Of a DNA stretch of 64,000 nucleotides, positions 26,524-35,884 are shown in pieces. The stretch is taken from assembly GCF_000330725.2 (NCBI RefSeq), contig NZ_AMZY02000017.1, forward strand, positions 1-64,000, given 5' to 3'. Position numbers and translations under genes: made by a program. The notes below the pieces were generated by a model. The model saw only the letters and a list, made by a program, of their open reading frames with translations, did not search any database and was not told the DNA's origin. Every line of letters begins with the position of its first letter. Positions within the stretch are counted from its first letter, which is position 1. The stretch comes from Mariniradius saccharolyticus AK6 (GTDB lineage Bacteria > Bacteroidota > Bacteroidia > Cytophagales > Cyclobacteriaceae).

Positions 26524-28974
26524 ATGGCTTCAGAGACTCCCAAGACAAATACCTTTAGAAAGAAAAACGAACCCAAACCAAGTCCCAAGGCAGCTTGGAA
26601 ACCCGGGTTTTCCCTGTCTTTTGCCAAAGACCAACGCATTCCCCTGACTTTGGGGATCATTTTCCTGTCGTTTTCGATCTTCCTCTTTTTCGCCTTTGTC
26701 AGCTATATCTTCTCCGGCAAGGCCGACCAAAGTCTGGTAGCCTCCGAAATCGACCAAAGCCTCCGGACCACTGCCACGGAAGCCCGCAACTGGCTTGGGT
26801 TGTTTGGTGCCAAACTTTCTGACATTTTGATCAGGAGGTGGTTTGGTTTGGCTGCATTTTTCCTTCCTCCCTACCTGTTTTTGTTGGGATTCAAATTGAC
26901 CTTCAAAAAATCCCTGATGTCCCTGAGTCGGTTCAGCAGCTTTGCACTGTTTTTCGTCTTTTGGTTGGGCCTGACAATCGGGTACTTGGTACAGCTGGCA
27001 GATGGATTCACAAGCTTTGGCTACCTCAGTGGGGGATTTGGCTATGAATTGGGCCTGCTGGCACAGGAATTTCTGGGTTGGGGAAGTTTTATCCTAATCC
27101 TGGGTTCGTTGATCATTTTCCTCGTTTTCTATTTTGACATCAGCCAACTCAATTGGTCATTCAAATCAGATTCTTCATCAAAGCCATTGGCAGGTGAAAC
27201 AAAGGAGAAAATGGAGGACGAACTGGATGAATTGGAAGACGAGGTTCCGATGTTGACAGAGGAAGAAATCGAGGAAGACGTCAGTTCATGGACATTGAAA
27301 TCCGAGGAAAAAGAAACCAAAAAACCCATCAGCGCCCCTGTTTTCAATATCGAAGGTGAAGACGTGCTATTGGATGAAGAGCCAGTCGCACCGGCGAAAG
27401 AGGAGAAGAAATTCTCCGTAGTGACGAATATCGACGAGGAAAAAACCGCCGAGATGGTCGAAAACCTCGATCCCTATGATCCGACCTTGGATTTGCCGCA
27501 TTACAAATACCCGACACTGGATCTGCTCAATGAATACGATGTCCAAAAAGTCACCGTATCCCGACAGGAACTCGAGGACAACAAAAACAAGATTGTCGAG
27601 ACCCTAGTCAACTTCAAGATTGGCATCCAGGAGATCAAGGCAACCATCGGCCCGACTGTGACGCTCTACGAAATCATTCCTGATCCAGGGGTGAAGATTT
27701 CCAAGATCAAAAACCTGGAGGACGACATCGCGCTCAGCTTGGCAGCCTTGGGTATCCGAATCATCGCCCCGATGCCCGGCAAGGGCACCATCGGCATCGA
27801 AGTTCCCAACAAAAACCGGGAGCTAGTTCCTGCCAAAGCGGTATTGGGTACGGACAAGTTTATGAAGAGCGACAAGGACCTGCCTGTTGCCTTGGGAAAA
27901 ACCATCTCCAATGAGGTCTTTGTAATTGATCTGGCCAAGATGCCCCACCTACTTATGGCGGGTGCCACGGGTCAGGGAAAATCCGTCGGTTTGAACATGA
28001 TTTTGGCTTCCTTGGTCTACAAGAAGCACCCGTCCCAACTGAAATTCGTCCTTGTTGACCCAAAAAAGGTAGAACTCACCCTTTTCAACAAGATCGAAAG
28101 ACACTTCCTCGCCAAGCTCCCCGGTACAGAAGAAGCGATCATCACCGACACCAAAAAGGTCATCTATACGCTCAATTCGCTTTGTATTGAAATGGACCAT
28201 CGGTACGACTTGCTCAAGGATGCAGGCTGTAGGAATCTTAAAGAATACAATGCAAAATTTGTGGCGCGGAAGCTCAATCCGGAAAAAGGACACAAGTTTA
28301 TGCCTTACATCGTTTTGGTCATCGACGAGTTGGCGGACTTGATGATGACGGCCGGAAAGGAAATCGAGGCGCCCATCGCACGCTTGGCACAGTTGGCGAG
28401 GGCGATTGGGATCCACCTCGTAGTGGCGACCCAGAGACCCTCCGTCAACGTCATCACAGGTATCATCAAGGCCAACTTCCCGGCAAGGCTATCTTTCCGC
28501 GTGACTTCCAAGATCGACAGCCGCACCATCCTCGATGCAGGCGGTGCAGAGCAGTTGATCGGGATGGGCGATATGCTTTTGTCCCAAGGTTCGGATGTGA
28601 CACGCCTGCAATGCGCCTTCTTGGACACCCCTGAGGTAGATGCAGTATGTGACTGGATTGGTGAACAAAAAGGCTATCCGGATGCTTATCTATTGCCGGA
28701 GTTTGAAGGCGAAGAGGGCGAGGGCAGCTTGGCGGATATTGATTTGGCGGATCGCGATCCGCTGTTTGACGAGGCAGCGCGATTGATTGTCCTGCACCAG
28801 CAGGGAAGCACTTCCCTGATCCAAAGGAAGCTCAAACTCGGCTATAACAGGGCCGGTCGGATTGTCGACCAACTGGAGGCAGCTGGAATTGTCGGCCCAT
28901 TTGAAGGCAGCAAGGCCCGCGAAGTGCTGATTCAGGATGAGGCCAGTTTGGAACGGTTATTGAATAGCCTGTAG
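26524..28974 (+). CDS. ftsK: DNA translocase FtsK
   Basis: An 816-residue septal DNA pump that clears the chromosome from the closing septum and activates XerCD recombination. Four N-terminal transmembrane helices (about 40-65, 90-120, 140-160, 175-200) are followed by an acidic linker (about 210-300). The RecA-like motor has Walker A GATGQGKS (480-487) and Walker B VLVIDELADLMM (about 600-611). The C-terminal winged-helix gamma domain begins near residue 750 (ARLIVLHQQGSTSLIQRKLKLGYNR). Length is typical. It fits functionally with xerD 6 kb upstream. LolA and pyrF genes follow on the same strand. Confidence 0.96.
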   Translation: MASETPKTNTFRKKNEPKPSPKAAWKPGFSLSFAKDQRIPLTLGIIFLSFSIFLFFAFVSYIFSGKADQSLVASEIDQSLRTTATEARNWLGLFGAKLSDILIRRWFGLAAFFLPPYLFLLGFKLTFKKSLMSLSRFSSFALFFVFWLGLTIGYLVQLADGFTSFGYLSGGFGYELGLLAQEFLGWGSFILILGSLIIFLVFYFDISQLNWSFKSDSSSKPLAGETKEKMEDELDELEDEVPMLTEEEIEEDVSSWTLKSEEKETKKPISAPVFNIEGEDVLLDEEPVAPAKEEKKFSVVTNIDEEKTAEMVENLDPYDPTLDLPHYKYPTLDLLNEYDVQKVTVSRQELEDNKNKIVETLVNFKIGIQEIKATIGPTVTLYEIIPDPGVKISKIKNLEDDIALSLAALGIRIIAPMPGKGTIGIEVPNKNRELVPAKAVLGTDKFMKSDKDLPVALGKTISNEVFVIDLAKMPHLLMAGATGQGKSVGLNMILASLVYKKHPSQLKFVLVDPKKVELTLFNKIERHFLAKLPGTEEAIITDTKKVIYTLNSLCIEMDHRYDLLKDAGCRNLKEYNAKFVARKLNPEKGHKFMPYIVLVIDELADLMMTAGKEIEAPIARLAQLARAIGIHLVVATQRPSVNVITGIIKANFPARLSFRVTSKIDSRTILDAGGAEQLIGMGDMLLSQGSDVTRLQCAFLDTPEVDAVCDWIGEQKGYPDAYLLPEFEGEEGEGSLADIDLADRDPLFDEAARLIVLHQQGSTSLIQRKLKLGYNRAGRIVDQLEAAGIVGPFEGSKAREVLIQDEASLERLLNSL

Positions 28975-28978
28975 ATTA

Positions 28979-29020
28979 ACTGTACAAAGTACCAAGTACG
29001 ATGTACCAAGCAAAGGGTCC
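28979..29020. repeat. Short GTAC-rich intergenic repeat, copy 2
   Basis: Contains ACAAAGTACCAAGTACGA then TGTACCAAGCAAAGG. It is related to the stretch at 16938-16974 through the shared ACAAAGTACCAAG core. It lies directly after the ftsK stop. Confidence 0.6.
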
Positions 29021-29092
29021 TTTTGTGAGAATTTAGGAATATTGGTTATCCTGCCTCCAAACGAACAAAGAAACACATTTCACCAAACCAAA

Positions 29093-29743
29093 ATGAAGCG
29101 TTTACAAACTTTACTTATTTTTTTTCTGGCATTTTCCAGCATTGCCTTTGCGCAAAAGGATCCCAAAGCCAAGGAGGTTTTGGATGCCGTAAGCTTGAAA
29201 TACAAGGGATTGAAAGGCATGAAAGCCAGTTTTGATTTTACGGTCACCGATGCGGGAGAATCGCGTGCGCAAAGTAAAACCGGCGAAATTGCCATCAAAG
29301 GCAACAAATACCACCTCAAGCTGCCCGAGCAGGAGATTTACAACAACGGAAAAACCGTCTGGACCTATATCGAAACGGATGGCTACAAGGAGGTTACGAT
29401 CAACAATGCAGGAGAAATGCAGGATGAATTGACCCCTTCGACGGTGTACACGATTTACCAAAAGGGTTACAATTACCGGCTTGTCGGCGAACGGACAGAA
29501 AACGGGGTTCTGATCCAAGAAGTCGAACTGACGGCAGAAAAGGCAAATGCACCATTCAAACGGGTGAAACTCTTTGTCGACAAAAACAAAAAAGACCTGA
29601 CCGGATGGGAAATCTACGACGACCAAGGCGGAATCTTCAAATACAAGTTCAAATCCGTGAATACCAACGTCGATCTACCGGACGAATATTTCAACTTTAA
29701 CCCGCAGAAGTACGGCAAGGTTGAGATCATTGATTTGAGGTAA
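29093..29743 (+). CDS. lolA: LolA-like outer-membrane lipoprotein carrier protein
   Basis: A 216-residue periplasmic chaperone that receives lipoproteins from the inner-membrane LolCDE complex and carries them to the outer membrane. I start at 29093 because the signal peptide MKRLQTLLIFFLAFSSIAFAQ begins there; an earlier in-frame ATG (29042) adds 17 residues without function. The mature protein has the LolA beta-sheet half-barrel pattern with an ASFDFTVTDAGESRAQSKTG strand pair and a YKFKSVNTNVDLPDEYFNFN C-terminal segment. Located between ftsK and pyrF, a common order in Bacteroidota. Confidence 0.85.
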   Translation: MKRLQTLLIFFLAFSSIAFAQKDPKAKEVLDAVSLKYKGLKGMKASFDFTVTDAGESRAQSKTGEIAIKGNKYHLKLPEQEIYNNGKTVWTYIETDGYKEVTINNAGEMQDELTPSTVYTIYQKGYNYRLVGERTENGVLIQEVELTAEKANAPFKRVKLFVDKNKKDLTGWEIYDDQGGIFKYKFKSVNTNVDLPDEYFNFNPQKYGKVEIIDLR

Positions 29744-29761
29744 AAGCCCCTTTTCCGATCC

Positions 29762-30583
29762 ATGAATAGACAGGAACTCATCCAGCAAATCAAGGCCAAG
29801 CAATCATTCCTTTGTGTCGGTTTGGACACCGATCTGCAAAAAATCCCCAGCCACCTCCATGGCGCAAAAGATCCCATTTTTGAGTTCAACAAAGAAATCA
29901 TCGACCAAACCGCCGATTTTGCGGTAGCCTACAAGCCCAATATTGCCTTTTATGAAGCACTCGGGCCCAGGGGTTGGGAGAGCCTCGCCAAGACCTTGGA
30001 GTATATTCCCAAGGACATTTTCACGATCGCTGATGCCAAAAGGGGCGATATCGGCAACACCTCTGGGCTGTACGCCAAGGCCTTTTTCGAAACGATGGAT
30101 TTTGACTCCATCACCGTCGCACCGTACATGGGAGTCGACAGCGTGGGTCCTTTTTTGGAATATGCGGGAAAATGGGTCATTCTGCTCGCCCTCACTTCCA
30201 ACGAAGGAAGCCATGATTTTCAGGTCACGACACTGCAAAACGGAAAACCGCTTTACCAAGAAGTGTTGGAAAAAAGCAGCCAATGGGGAAGCCCCGACAA
30301 CATGATGTATGTGGTCGGCGCGACAAGAGGGGAAAAAATCGGGGCGGTACGCAAGATTGTTCCTGATCATTTTTTCCTGGTCCCAGGTGTGGGCGCTCAG
30401 GGCGGAAGTCTCCAGGAAGTGGCAAAATATGGCATGAACAAAAACTGTGGCCTTTTGGTGAATTCCTCCCGCGGCATCATCTACGCGGGGAAAGACAAGG
30501 ATTTTGGAAAAGCCGCACGGCAGGAGGCCAAAATACTCCAGGCTGAAATGGCCGATCTGCTGGCCCTTTACTCCGAATTGTAA
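29762..30583 (+). CDS. pyrF: Orotidine-5'-phosphate decarboxylase
   Basis: A 273-residue type 2 OMP decarboxylase, the last step to UMP. The catalytic Asp-Lys pair is DAKRGD (91-96), with Lys93 donating the proton, and [10 protein letters not shown] (20-29) contacts the ribose. The size of about 270 residues distinguishes type 2 from the shorter type 1. It lies 18 bp after the lolA-like gene, so probably in one transcript with it. pyrD is 3.4 kb upstream and a dihydroorotase 8 kb downstream, on the same strand. Confidence 0.95.
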   Translation: MNRQELIQQIKAKQSFLCVGLDTDLQKIPSHLHGAKDPIFEFNKEIIDQTADFAVAYKPNIAFYEALGPRGWESLAKTLEYIPKDIFTIADAKRGDIGNTSGLYAKAFFETMDFDSITVAPYMGVDSVGPFLEYAGKWVILLALTSNEGSHDFQVTTLQNGKPLYQEVLEKSSQWGSPDNMMYVVGATRGEKIGAVRKIVPDHFFLVPGVGAQGGSLQEVAKYGMNKNCGLLVNSSRGIIYAGKDKDFGKAARQEAKILQAEMADLLALYSEL

Positions 30584-30716
30584 GCCTTTAGCTAACTAGC
30601 TTCAAATTAGTCGACTAATTTCACCTCCAGGGACTCGGCAAAGAGTGGGCACCAAGAATATCTTTTTAAATTAGATCATATAGTTGATCTTGACCAAAGA
30701 TAATTTTGGAAAGCCT

Positions 30717-32012
30717 ATGGAATTCCGGGAAGATTTTCTCCAGGCAGTCTGGAAATACCAGTATTTTGACAAAAACAGCCTGTTAACCACGGATGGTCAG
30801 TCCCTCGAAATCAAAAAAATCGGCTACCACAACCAGTACGAGGGGCCGGATTTTTTGGAGGCACATGTCAGGATTGGCAAAATCGACTACCACGGACATG
30901 TCGAAATCCACATCCATTCCTCCGATTGGAATGCACACGACCACTCAGCAGATACGAAATATGCTCCGGTGATCCTCCACGTAGTCTGGACGCACGACAA
31001 GGAAATCAACAACCAAGATGGTACTGCCATACCGACATTGGAGTTACGTGGAAGGATTTTCCTCGACACTATGCGCAATTATGAGCGATTGACCAGCAGC
31101 CGGGAGGAAATCATCTGTAGCCCCCACATCGAGCGGGTGCCAGAAATTGTCCGCTTTTCGATGCTGGAAAAAGCCCTCGTAGAAAGGCTGGAACACAAAT
31201 CCCAAAAGCTGGCGGGGATCTTGACGGCGACCAACAACGACTGGGAAGAGACTACTTTCAGGTGGTTGTTGTATTGTTTTGGGTTCAAAACCAACGCAGA
31301 TACGATGCTGCAACTTGCCACAAAGCTCCCTTTCCGGCAATTGCTGAAGCTTCAGCAACAACCGCAAGCGATTCGGGCGATCTTATTTGGCATGGCAGGA
31401 TTGCTACCTGATCAGCCCGAAGACGAAGAGGGAGAAGCGCTGCAAAAAGAGTTCGCCTACCAACACAAAAAGCTGAAGCTTTCTCCCCCACTCCACCGCA
31501 ACGACTGGAAATTCCTCGGCGTCAGGCCTCCGGGATTCCCGACGGTGCGCTTGGCACAATTGGCCGAACTGATTGGTAAGCAGCAGGGATTTTTCTCGAC
31601 ACTTTTGAATGGACTGGATTCATTTGGGCAATTCCAAAAATCAATGGACATCCAGTTACCCGAATACTGGCGAAACCATTATCAGCTCGGGCAGCCAAGT
31701 CCAAGAATCCAATCAGCGAAATTGGGTTCTTCCACATTGCACCTGTTGGCCATCAACCTACTTGTCCCACTTTGGTATGAATATGGAAAATACACCCAAC
31801 AGAGCGAATGGAAGGAAAAGTGCTTTGATTTTCTCCAAACGCTGCCTGCCGAGCAAAACCACATCATCCGAAAGTACACCTGGATAGAATCCCACCAACA
31901 ATCTGCTTTCGAATCGCAGGCACTAATTGGGCTTTTTCAGGATTACTGCCAGCCCAAACGATGCCTGCATTGCAAAATTGGCCAAAGTCTGCTCAAACCA
32001 GAAAAGAAATGA
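30717..32012 (+). CDS. DUF2851 family protein
   Basis: A 431-residue cytoplasmic protein of the DUF2851 family, common in Bacteroidota and of unknown function. The conserved N-terminal block contains GPDFLEAHVRIGKIDYHGHV then EIHIHSSDWNAHDH, a nuclease-like motif of the PD-(D/E)XK type (inference). The last 35 residues hold a CxxC-type pair (CQPKRCLHC). I start at the ATG 30717 (MEFREDFLQ), which begins the conserved region; a TTG at 30684 would add 11 residues. Confidence 0.8.
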   Translation: MEFREDFLQAVWKYQYFDKNSLLTTDGQSLEIKKIGYHNQYEGPDFLEAHVRIGKIDYHGHVEIHIHSSDWNAHDHSADTKYAPVILHVVWTHDKEINNQDGTAIPTLELRGRIFLDTMRNYERLTSSREEIICSPHIERVPEIVRFSMLEKALVERLEHKSQKLAGILTATNNDWEETTFRWLLYCFGFKTNADTMLQLATKLPFRQLLKLQQQPQAIRAILFGMAGLLPDQPEDEEGEALQKEFAYQHKKLKLSPPLHRNDWKFLGVRPPGFPTVRLAQLAELIGKQQGFFSTLLNGLDSFGQFQKSMDIQLPEYWRNHYQLGQPSPRIQSAKLGSSTLHLLAINLLVPLWYEYGKYTQQSEWKEKCFDFLQTLPAEQNHIIRKYTWIESHQQSAFESQALIGLFQDYCQPKRCLHCKIGQSLLKPEKK

Positions 32013-32015
32013 ATG

Positions 32016-32046
32016 TTGGTTAGGTAGTCATTTTCCCGTATTTTTG
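32016..32046 (+). promoter_or_regulatory. Probable promoter of the NeuD-like gene
   Basis: TTGG (32016-32019), 19 bases of spacer and TATTTTTG (32039-32046) give a near-consensus Bacteroidota promoter ending 22 bases before the ATG at 32068. Confidence 0.7.
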
Positions 32047-32067
32047 CACTCCGAATTCGCAGAAACC

Positions 32068-32706
32068 ATGGAAAAACCAGTCATAATTTTGGGTGCAAAA
32101 GGCATCGCCCATCCTGCTTTGGAGATATTCAACAGCAACCAAGTCATGGTCTATGGATTTCTCGACGAAGACGAAAAGCTCTTTGGACAGGAAATCAACA
32201 CCGTTCCTATATTGGGCCATACCGAAGATGAAGGCTTTCTCAAATTGATTGGAAAAAAATGCGAGGCCTTTGTCGCCGTGGATGACAACAAGTACCGACA
32301 GTTTCTGGTGAAAATGCTCCACGAAAACCGTAAGGTCCAGCCAGTCAATGCCATCCATGGCATGGCGTATATTTCCACAGACGCAACGATCGGGCACGGA
32401 AATTTCATCAACGCGAAGGTTACCCTAGGTGCAGGTAGCAAAATCGGCAGCCATTGTATCCTCCACACGGGCGCGATTGTGGAGCATGGGGTAGAATTGG
32501 CTGATTTTGTGCAAATTGGTGCAGGTTCCGTCATCAACTCAGGCGTACGTATTGGCGAAGGTGCATTTGTGGGCTCGGGAGTCACGGTGGTAGCTGGAGT
32601 TTCCATTGGGAAAAACGCCCGAGTAGGAGCAGGTTCGGTGGTGATCTCAAATGTAAAGGACGGAGAAACCGTATTTGGCAACCCCGCTGCCCCCATCAAA
32701 AAGTAA
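32068..32706 (+). CDS. NeuD/PglD-like acyltransferase with hexapeptide repeats
   Basis: A 212-residue sugar O/N-acyltransferase. The start at 32068 (MEKPVIILGAKG) opens the NeuD-type N-terminal Rossmann-like domain (about 1-80: nucleotide or sugar binding). It is followed by a left-handed beta-helix of hexapeptide repeats, as in ISTDATIGHGNFINAK, VTLGAGSKIG and VVAGVSIGKNARVGAGS. The catalytic His is in the HGAYI-equivalent GHGNFI or CILHTGAIVEHG. Such enzymes acetylate sialic acid or UDP-amino-sugars. The substrate is not predictable: no sugar operon is adjacent. trhO follows after 51 bp. Confidence 0.82.
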   Translation: MEKPVIILGAKGIAHPALEIFNSNQVMVYGFLDEDEKLFGQEINTVPILGHTEDEGFLKLIGKKCEAFVAVDDNKYRQFLVKMLHENRKVQPVNAIHGMAYISTDATIGHGNFINAKVTLGAGSKIGSHCILHTGAIVEHGVELADFVQIGAGSVINSGVRIGEGAFVGSGVTVVAGVSIGKNARVGAGSVVISNVKDGETVFGNPAAPIKK

Positions 32707-32757
32707 TTTATTCAATCAAATAATACCTAACACCCTGCTTGAAACAGGGCGATCGTT

Positions 32758-33777
32758 ATGGAAAACAACAAATACAGCATCCTGCTTTACTATTGCTATG
32801 CCCAGATCGAAGATCCGGAGGCATACCGCGAGGAACATCACCTCTTTTGCGTCGAAAACAATATCCGCGGACGAATCATCATTTCGCCCGAAGGCTTGAA
32901 CGGAACCGTCTCGGGACTCAAGGAAGACTGCGAAAGGTACATGGCCTATATACATGGTGATCCGAGATTTGCCAAGACAGAATTTAAAATCGAATCCCAC
33001 GACAAGCATGCCTTTGCGAAAATTCACGTGCGGGTAAAGCCCGAGATTGTGCATTCAAGCCTACGACATATTGATCCCAACGTCCGCACAGGGAAGCATT
33101 TGGAACCAGAGGAATTCAAGGCGCTCAAAGACCAAGAAGATGTAGTCATCCTCGATGTCCGATCCAATTATGAGCATGAATTGGGCAAGTTCAAAAATGC
33201 CATTACGCTGGATATCGAGAACTTCCGGGACTTCCCTGACAAGGTAAAGGAGCTCGAACACCTCAAAAACAAAAAAGTCCTCACCTATTGTACCGGGGGA
33301 ATCAAGTGCGAAAAAGCGTCTGCTTTTCTACTGGAGCAGGGTTTCTCGGATGTGTACCAGCTGCATGGCGGCATCATTAAGTACGGCCTCGAAGCGGGTG
33401 GTGAGGACTTCGAGGGAAAATGCTACGTGTTTGACAACCGGATCGCCGTAGACGTCAACAAGGTCAATCCTGTGGTGATATCAACCTGCCACGTGTGCGG
33501 CACTACCTGCGACCGCATGGTCAACTGTGCCAACCCAACCTGCAATGCGCATTTGGCGATTTGTGAGAAGTGCGGCTGGGAATTGGAAGGAGCTTGTTCC
33601 ACAGAATGCAAGGAACATCCAGAAAAAAGGCCTTATGATGGCACTGGATATTACCAGAAAAACACCAATGGCTACAATCCCTACAAGGGACTATTTCGAA
33701 GACAGGACAAAGAGAAAATCAAAACTACGATCCATGGCCAAAAGGATTCCAGAGTCGGAACTGATCATCAATCCTGA
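32758..33777 (+). CDS. trhO: tRNA U34 hydroxylase TrhO (rhodanese-related)
   Basis: A 339-residue protein of the TrhO/YceA family, which oxygen-dependently hydroxylates U34 of tRNA to 5-hydroxyuridine. An N-terminal ferredoxin-like domain (about 1-95) is followed by a rhodanese domain with the active-site Cys178 in YCTGGIKCEKA. A Cys-rich tail (CHVCGTTCDRMVNCANPTCN, about 242-261; then CEKCGWELEGAC) may bind zinc. The C-terminus overlaps the start of the next gene by 44 bp in another frame, which is longer than the usual overlap. Confidence 0.9.
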   Translation: MENNKYSILLYYCYAQIEDPEAYREEHHLFCVENNIRGRIIISPEGLNGTVSGLKEDCERYMAYIHGDPRFAKTEFKIESHDKHAFAKIHVRVKPEIVHSSLRHIDPNVRTGKHLEPEEFKALKDQEDVVILDVRSNYEHELGKFKNAITLDIENFRDFPDKVKELEHLKNKKVLTYCTGGIKCEKASAFLLEQGFSDVYQLHGGIIKYGLEAGGEDFEGKCYVFDNRIAVDVNKVNPVVISTCHVCGTTCDRMVNCANPTCNAHLAICEKCGWELEGACSTECKEHPEKRPYDGTGYYQKNTNGYNPYKGLFRRQDKEKIKTTIHGQKDSRVGTDHQS

Positions 33778-34603
33778 CGGGAGCATCTACCACCTCAATT
33801 TGAAGCCAGAACACCTGGCTTCAAATATTATTGCCGTAGGTGATCCTGATCGTGTGGCAAAGATCTCAAGATACTTCGACGAAATCGAGTTCAAAATTTC
33901 CAAGCGGGAATTTGTGACCCATACAGGATGGTACCGGGGTACCCGAATTACCGCGATTAGTACCGGAATGGGCACGGACAATATCGAGATTTTCATGACC
34001 GAACTCGATGCCTTGGTCAACATAGACCTGAAGGAAAGAGTGGTAACGGATAAACATAAAAGCCTCAACATCGTGCGCGTCGGCACCTCCGGCAGTATGC
34101 GTCGAGAGATTCCAGAAGGTTCACTCCTTGCATCCGAATATGGAATTGGGTTGGATACATTGATGGCATTCTACAAGACCGATTACACCGAATTTGAAGA
34201 AAACGTCGCCGATAAAATCCAAGATTCATTGGAGCTGGGCTTTAGACCTTACTGCATTCGAGGCTCAGAAAAGTTGATGAAGACGGTAGGAAAGGGACTT
34301 ATCATCGGCAACACCGTAACCTGTCCGGGATTTTTCGGGCCACAGGGACGGGAAGTCCGGGTAAAGCCTGCCTTGCCAGATTTGATCGAAAAACTCGGAA
34401 AACTGGAAATCGGAGGTATACGCTTGACCAATTTTGAAATGGAAACTGCAGGATACTACGCCATGGGACGGCTACTTGGGCACGAAGTTCTGAGTCTCAA
34501 TGCCATTATCGCCAACAGGATAAGCAAAAAGTTCTCCAAAGATCCCTACGGTCTTGTGGATCAACTGATCCGACACACATTAAATGAAATGGCGGGTATC
34601 TAG
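33734..34603 (+). CDS. Nucleoside phosphorylase family protein
   Basis: A 289-residue enzyme related to uridine phosphorylase/PNP-UDP phosphorylases, which cleave nucleosides with phosphate. I start at 33734 (MAKRIPESELIINPDGSIYHLNL), where family similarity begins; it overlaps trhO by 44 bp. The phosphate-binding GDPDRVAKIS (about 37-46), ISTGMGTDNIEIF, RVGTSGSMRREIPEG and FEMETAGYYAMG (about 238-249) motifs support the fold. The exact base specificity is not clear. The gene's stop lies in a terminator hairpin. Confidence 0.85.
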   Translation: MAKRIPESELIINPDGSIYHLNLKPEHLASNIIAVGDPDRVAKISRYFDEIEFKISKREFVTHTGWYRGTRITAISTGMGTDNIEIFMTELDALVNIDLKERVVTDKHKSLNIVRVGTSGSMRREIPEGSLLASEYGIGLDTLMAFYKTDYTEFEENVADKIQDSLELGFRPYCIRGSEKLMKTVGKGLIIGNTVTCPGFFGPQGREVRVKPALPDLIEKLGKLEIGGIRLTNFEMETAGYYAMGRLLGHEVLSLNAIIANRISKKFSKDPYGLVDQLIRHTLNEMAGI

Positions 34604-34613
34604 CCCGCCATTT
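34587..34613 (+). terminator. Hairpin over the stop codon of the phosphorylase gene
   Basis: AAATGGCGGG (34587-34596) pairs with CCCGCCATTT (34604-34613) around a 7-base loop that contains the TAG stop. The 3' arm is followed by GAGTTTATTACT, with a short T-rich stretch. It may end this transcript, and the symmetric A/T flanks let it serve the convergent gene at 34634 too. Confidence 0.7.
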
Positions 34614-34633
34614 GAGTTTATTACTGGTAATTA

Positions 34634-34909
34634 CTAGGCATTCGACCTGTAAAACACCTGTTCCTGATCTACCTGAAGGTGGTCCCAATCTTTGTAGTCA
34701 ATGTTTTTCAACATTTCATTAATCGCCTCCAGACATTCCCGTTTTTTCAGATAGACGCCAAACACCGCATCTCTTTTATCGATCATAAAAATCCGACTTG
34801 CTTCAAAAAGATGCTTCAAGCTTTCCCATTTGGACAATACAAGGAGCTCATCCTTATCGCTAACAGATTGGATTATCTTGAACTTGCCAAATCCACATTG
34901 AATATTCAT
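34634..34909 (-). CDS. Small protein of unknown function
   Basis: A 91-residue protein that I do not recognise. It lacks a signal or membrane segment and has the composition of a small globular protein: MNIQCGFGKFKIIQSVSDKD, then acidic/aromatic helical stretches (KWESLKHLFEAS) and a DYKDWDHLQVDQEQV tail. Coding character is good for its length and its neighbours are on both sides with clear spacing, so I take it as real. Confidence 0.55.
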   Translation of the reverse strand: MNIQCGFGKFKIIQSVSDKDELLVLSKWESLKHLFEASRIFMIDKRDAVFGVYLKKRECLEAINEMLKNIDYKDWDHLQVDQEQVFYRSNA

Positions 34910-35002
34910 ATCTTAAAAATTTAAACAATGCAACAAAAATAAAACCTACAGACGTTAATTTCAATACGTATTAGTACTTATTTTTCTTTGAATAATACCA
35001 AA

Positions 35003-35629
35003 TTAACTGATCAACTCTTTGTTTTTCTGTGCCCAAATCAATAATGCGTTCGGTCGTTTGTCCAAAGAAAGCTTTTTGATGATGTTACTCCTGTGCTTAT
35101 CCACCGTTCGTTCGGCAATCGAAAGCGTATCAGCGATCTCCTTGGTCGTAAGTCCTTCCGCTACATATTTGGCAATTTTAATCTCGGACCGCGTCAACAG
35201 GTCCCCTTTCTCAAATTTATCCTCCTGACTCAGGACCTGATCGCCTCCGATCCCAAAATACTGTCCCCCGCCCAGCACTACTTCGATGCACTTGAGCAAG
35301 TCTGCAGGTTCAAATTCCTTGGAAATAAATCCTCCAACGTGCTCAATCTTTGCCAGTTGGAGAAACAAAGGGTCCTTGTGGAAGGTCAGGAAAATAACCT
35401 TTGTCGGGAGTTTGGCAGCTTTGATTTGCCTCGCCACCTCTAATCCTGACTTCACGGGCATTTCATAATCCAAAATCGCCAAGTCCGGTCTCAACTCTGA
35501 AATCAAATCCAAAGCCTCTCCCCCATCCGTCGCTTCCCCCACTACTTTGAAATTATGTTCATTCAGAAAAGTCATTATACCCCTTAAAAACAAAGGGTGG
35601 TCGTCGGCAATCAGAATCGAAATACCCAT
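35003..35629 (-). CDS. NarL/LuxR family response regulator
   Basis: A 208-residue transcription regulator. The receiver domain (1-120) holds the acidic cluster Asp9/Asp10, the phospho-acceptor Asp54 in LAILDYEMP, and Lys in KVIFLTFHKD. The C-terminal LuxR-type helix-turn-helix (about 143-205) has LTRSEIKIAKYVAEGLTTKE. No histidine kinase is adjacent, so it is an orphan in this window. A 255-bp gap upstream likely carries its promoter and control sites. Targets cannot be predicted. Confidence 0.92.
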   Translation of the reverse strand: MGISILIADDHPLFLRGIMTFLNEHNFKVVGEATDGGEALDLISELRPDLAILDYEMPVKSGLEVARQIKAAKLPTKVIFLTFHKDPLFLQLAKIEHVGGFISKEFEPADLLKCIEVVLGGGQYFGIGGDQVLSQEDKFEKGDLLTRSEIKIAKYVAEGLTTKEIADTLSIAERTVDKHRSNIIKKLSLDKRPNALLIWAQKNKELIS

Positions 35630-35884
35630 ATCAATAAAAGTAGGTTAGAATAAAATGAATTATTCAATGATTAAACTTAAACAAACAATTACTATTTTAC
35701 CTTTTGTGAACTTTTCAAAAGTAAATTTAAAGATACTTGTTAGATTCGAATTATCGTAATGATTGGAATTTCTTTTGGCGCAGCACATTCGAAAATGGGA
35801 TAATTTCCTTTCTTCCTATTATCCGGGCCATATCAGTCGCCCACGAAGCTAAGAATTTCCACATGCCACAACCACCAATACTCC

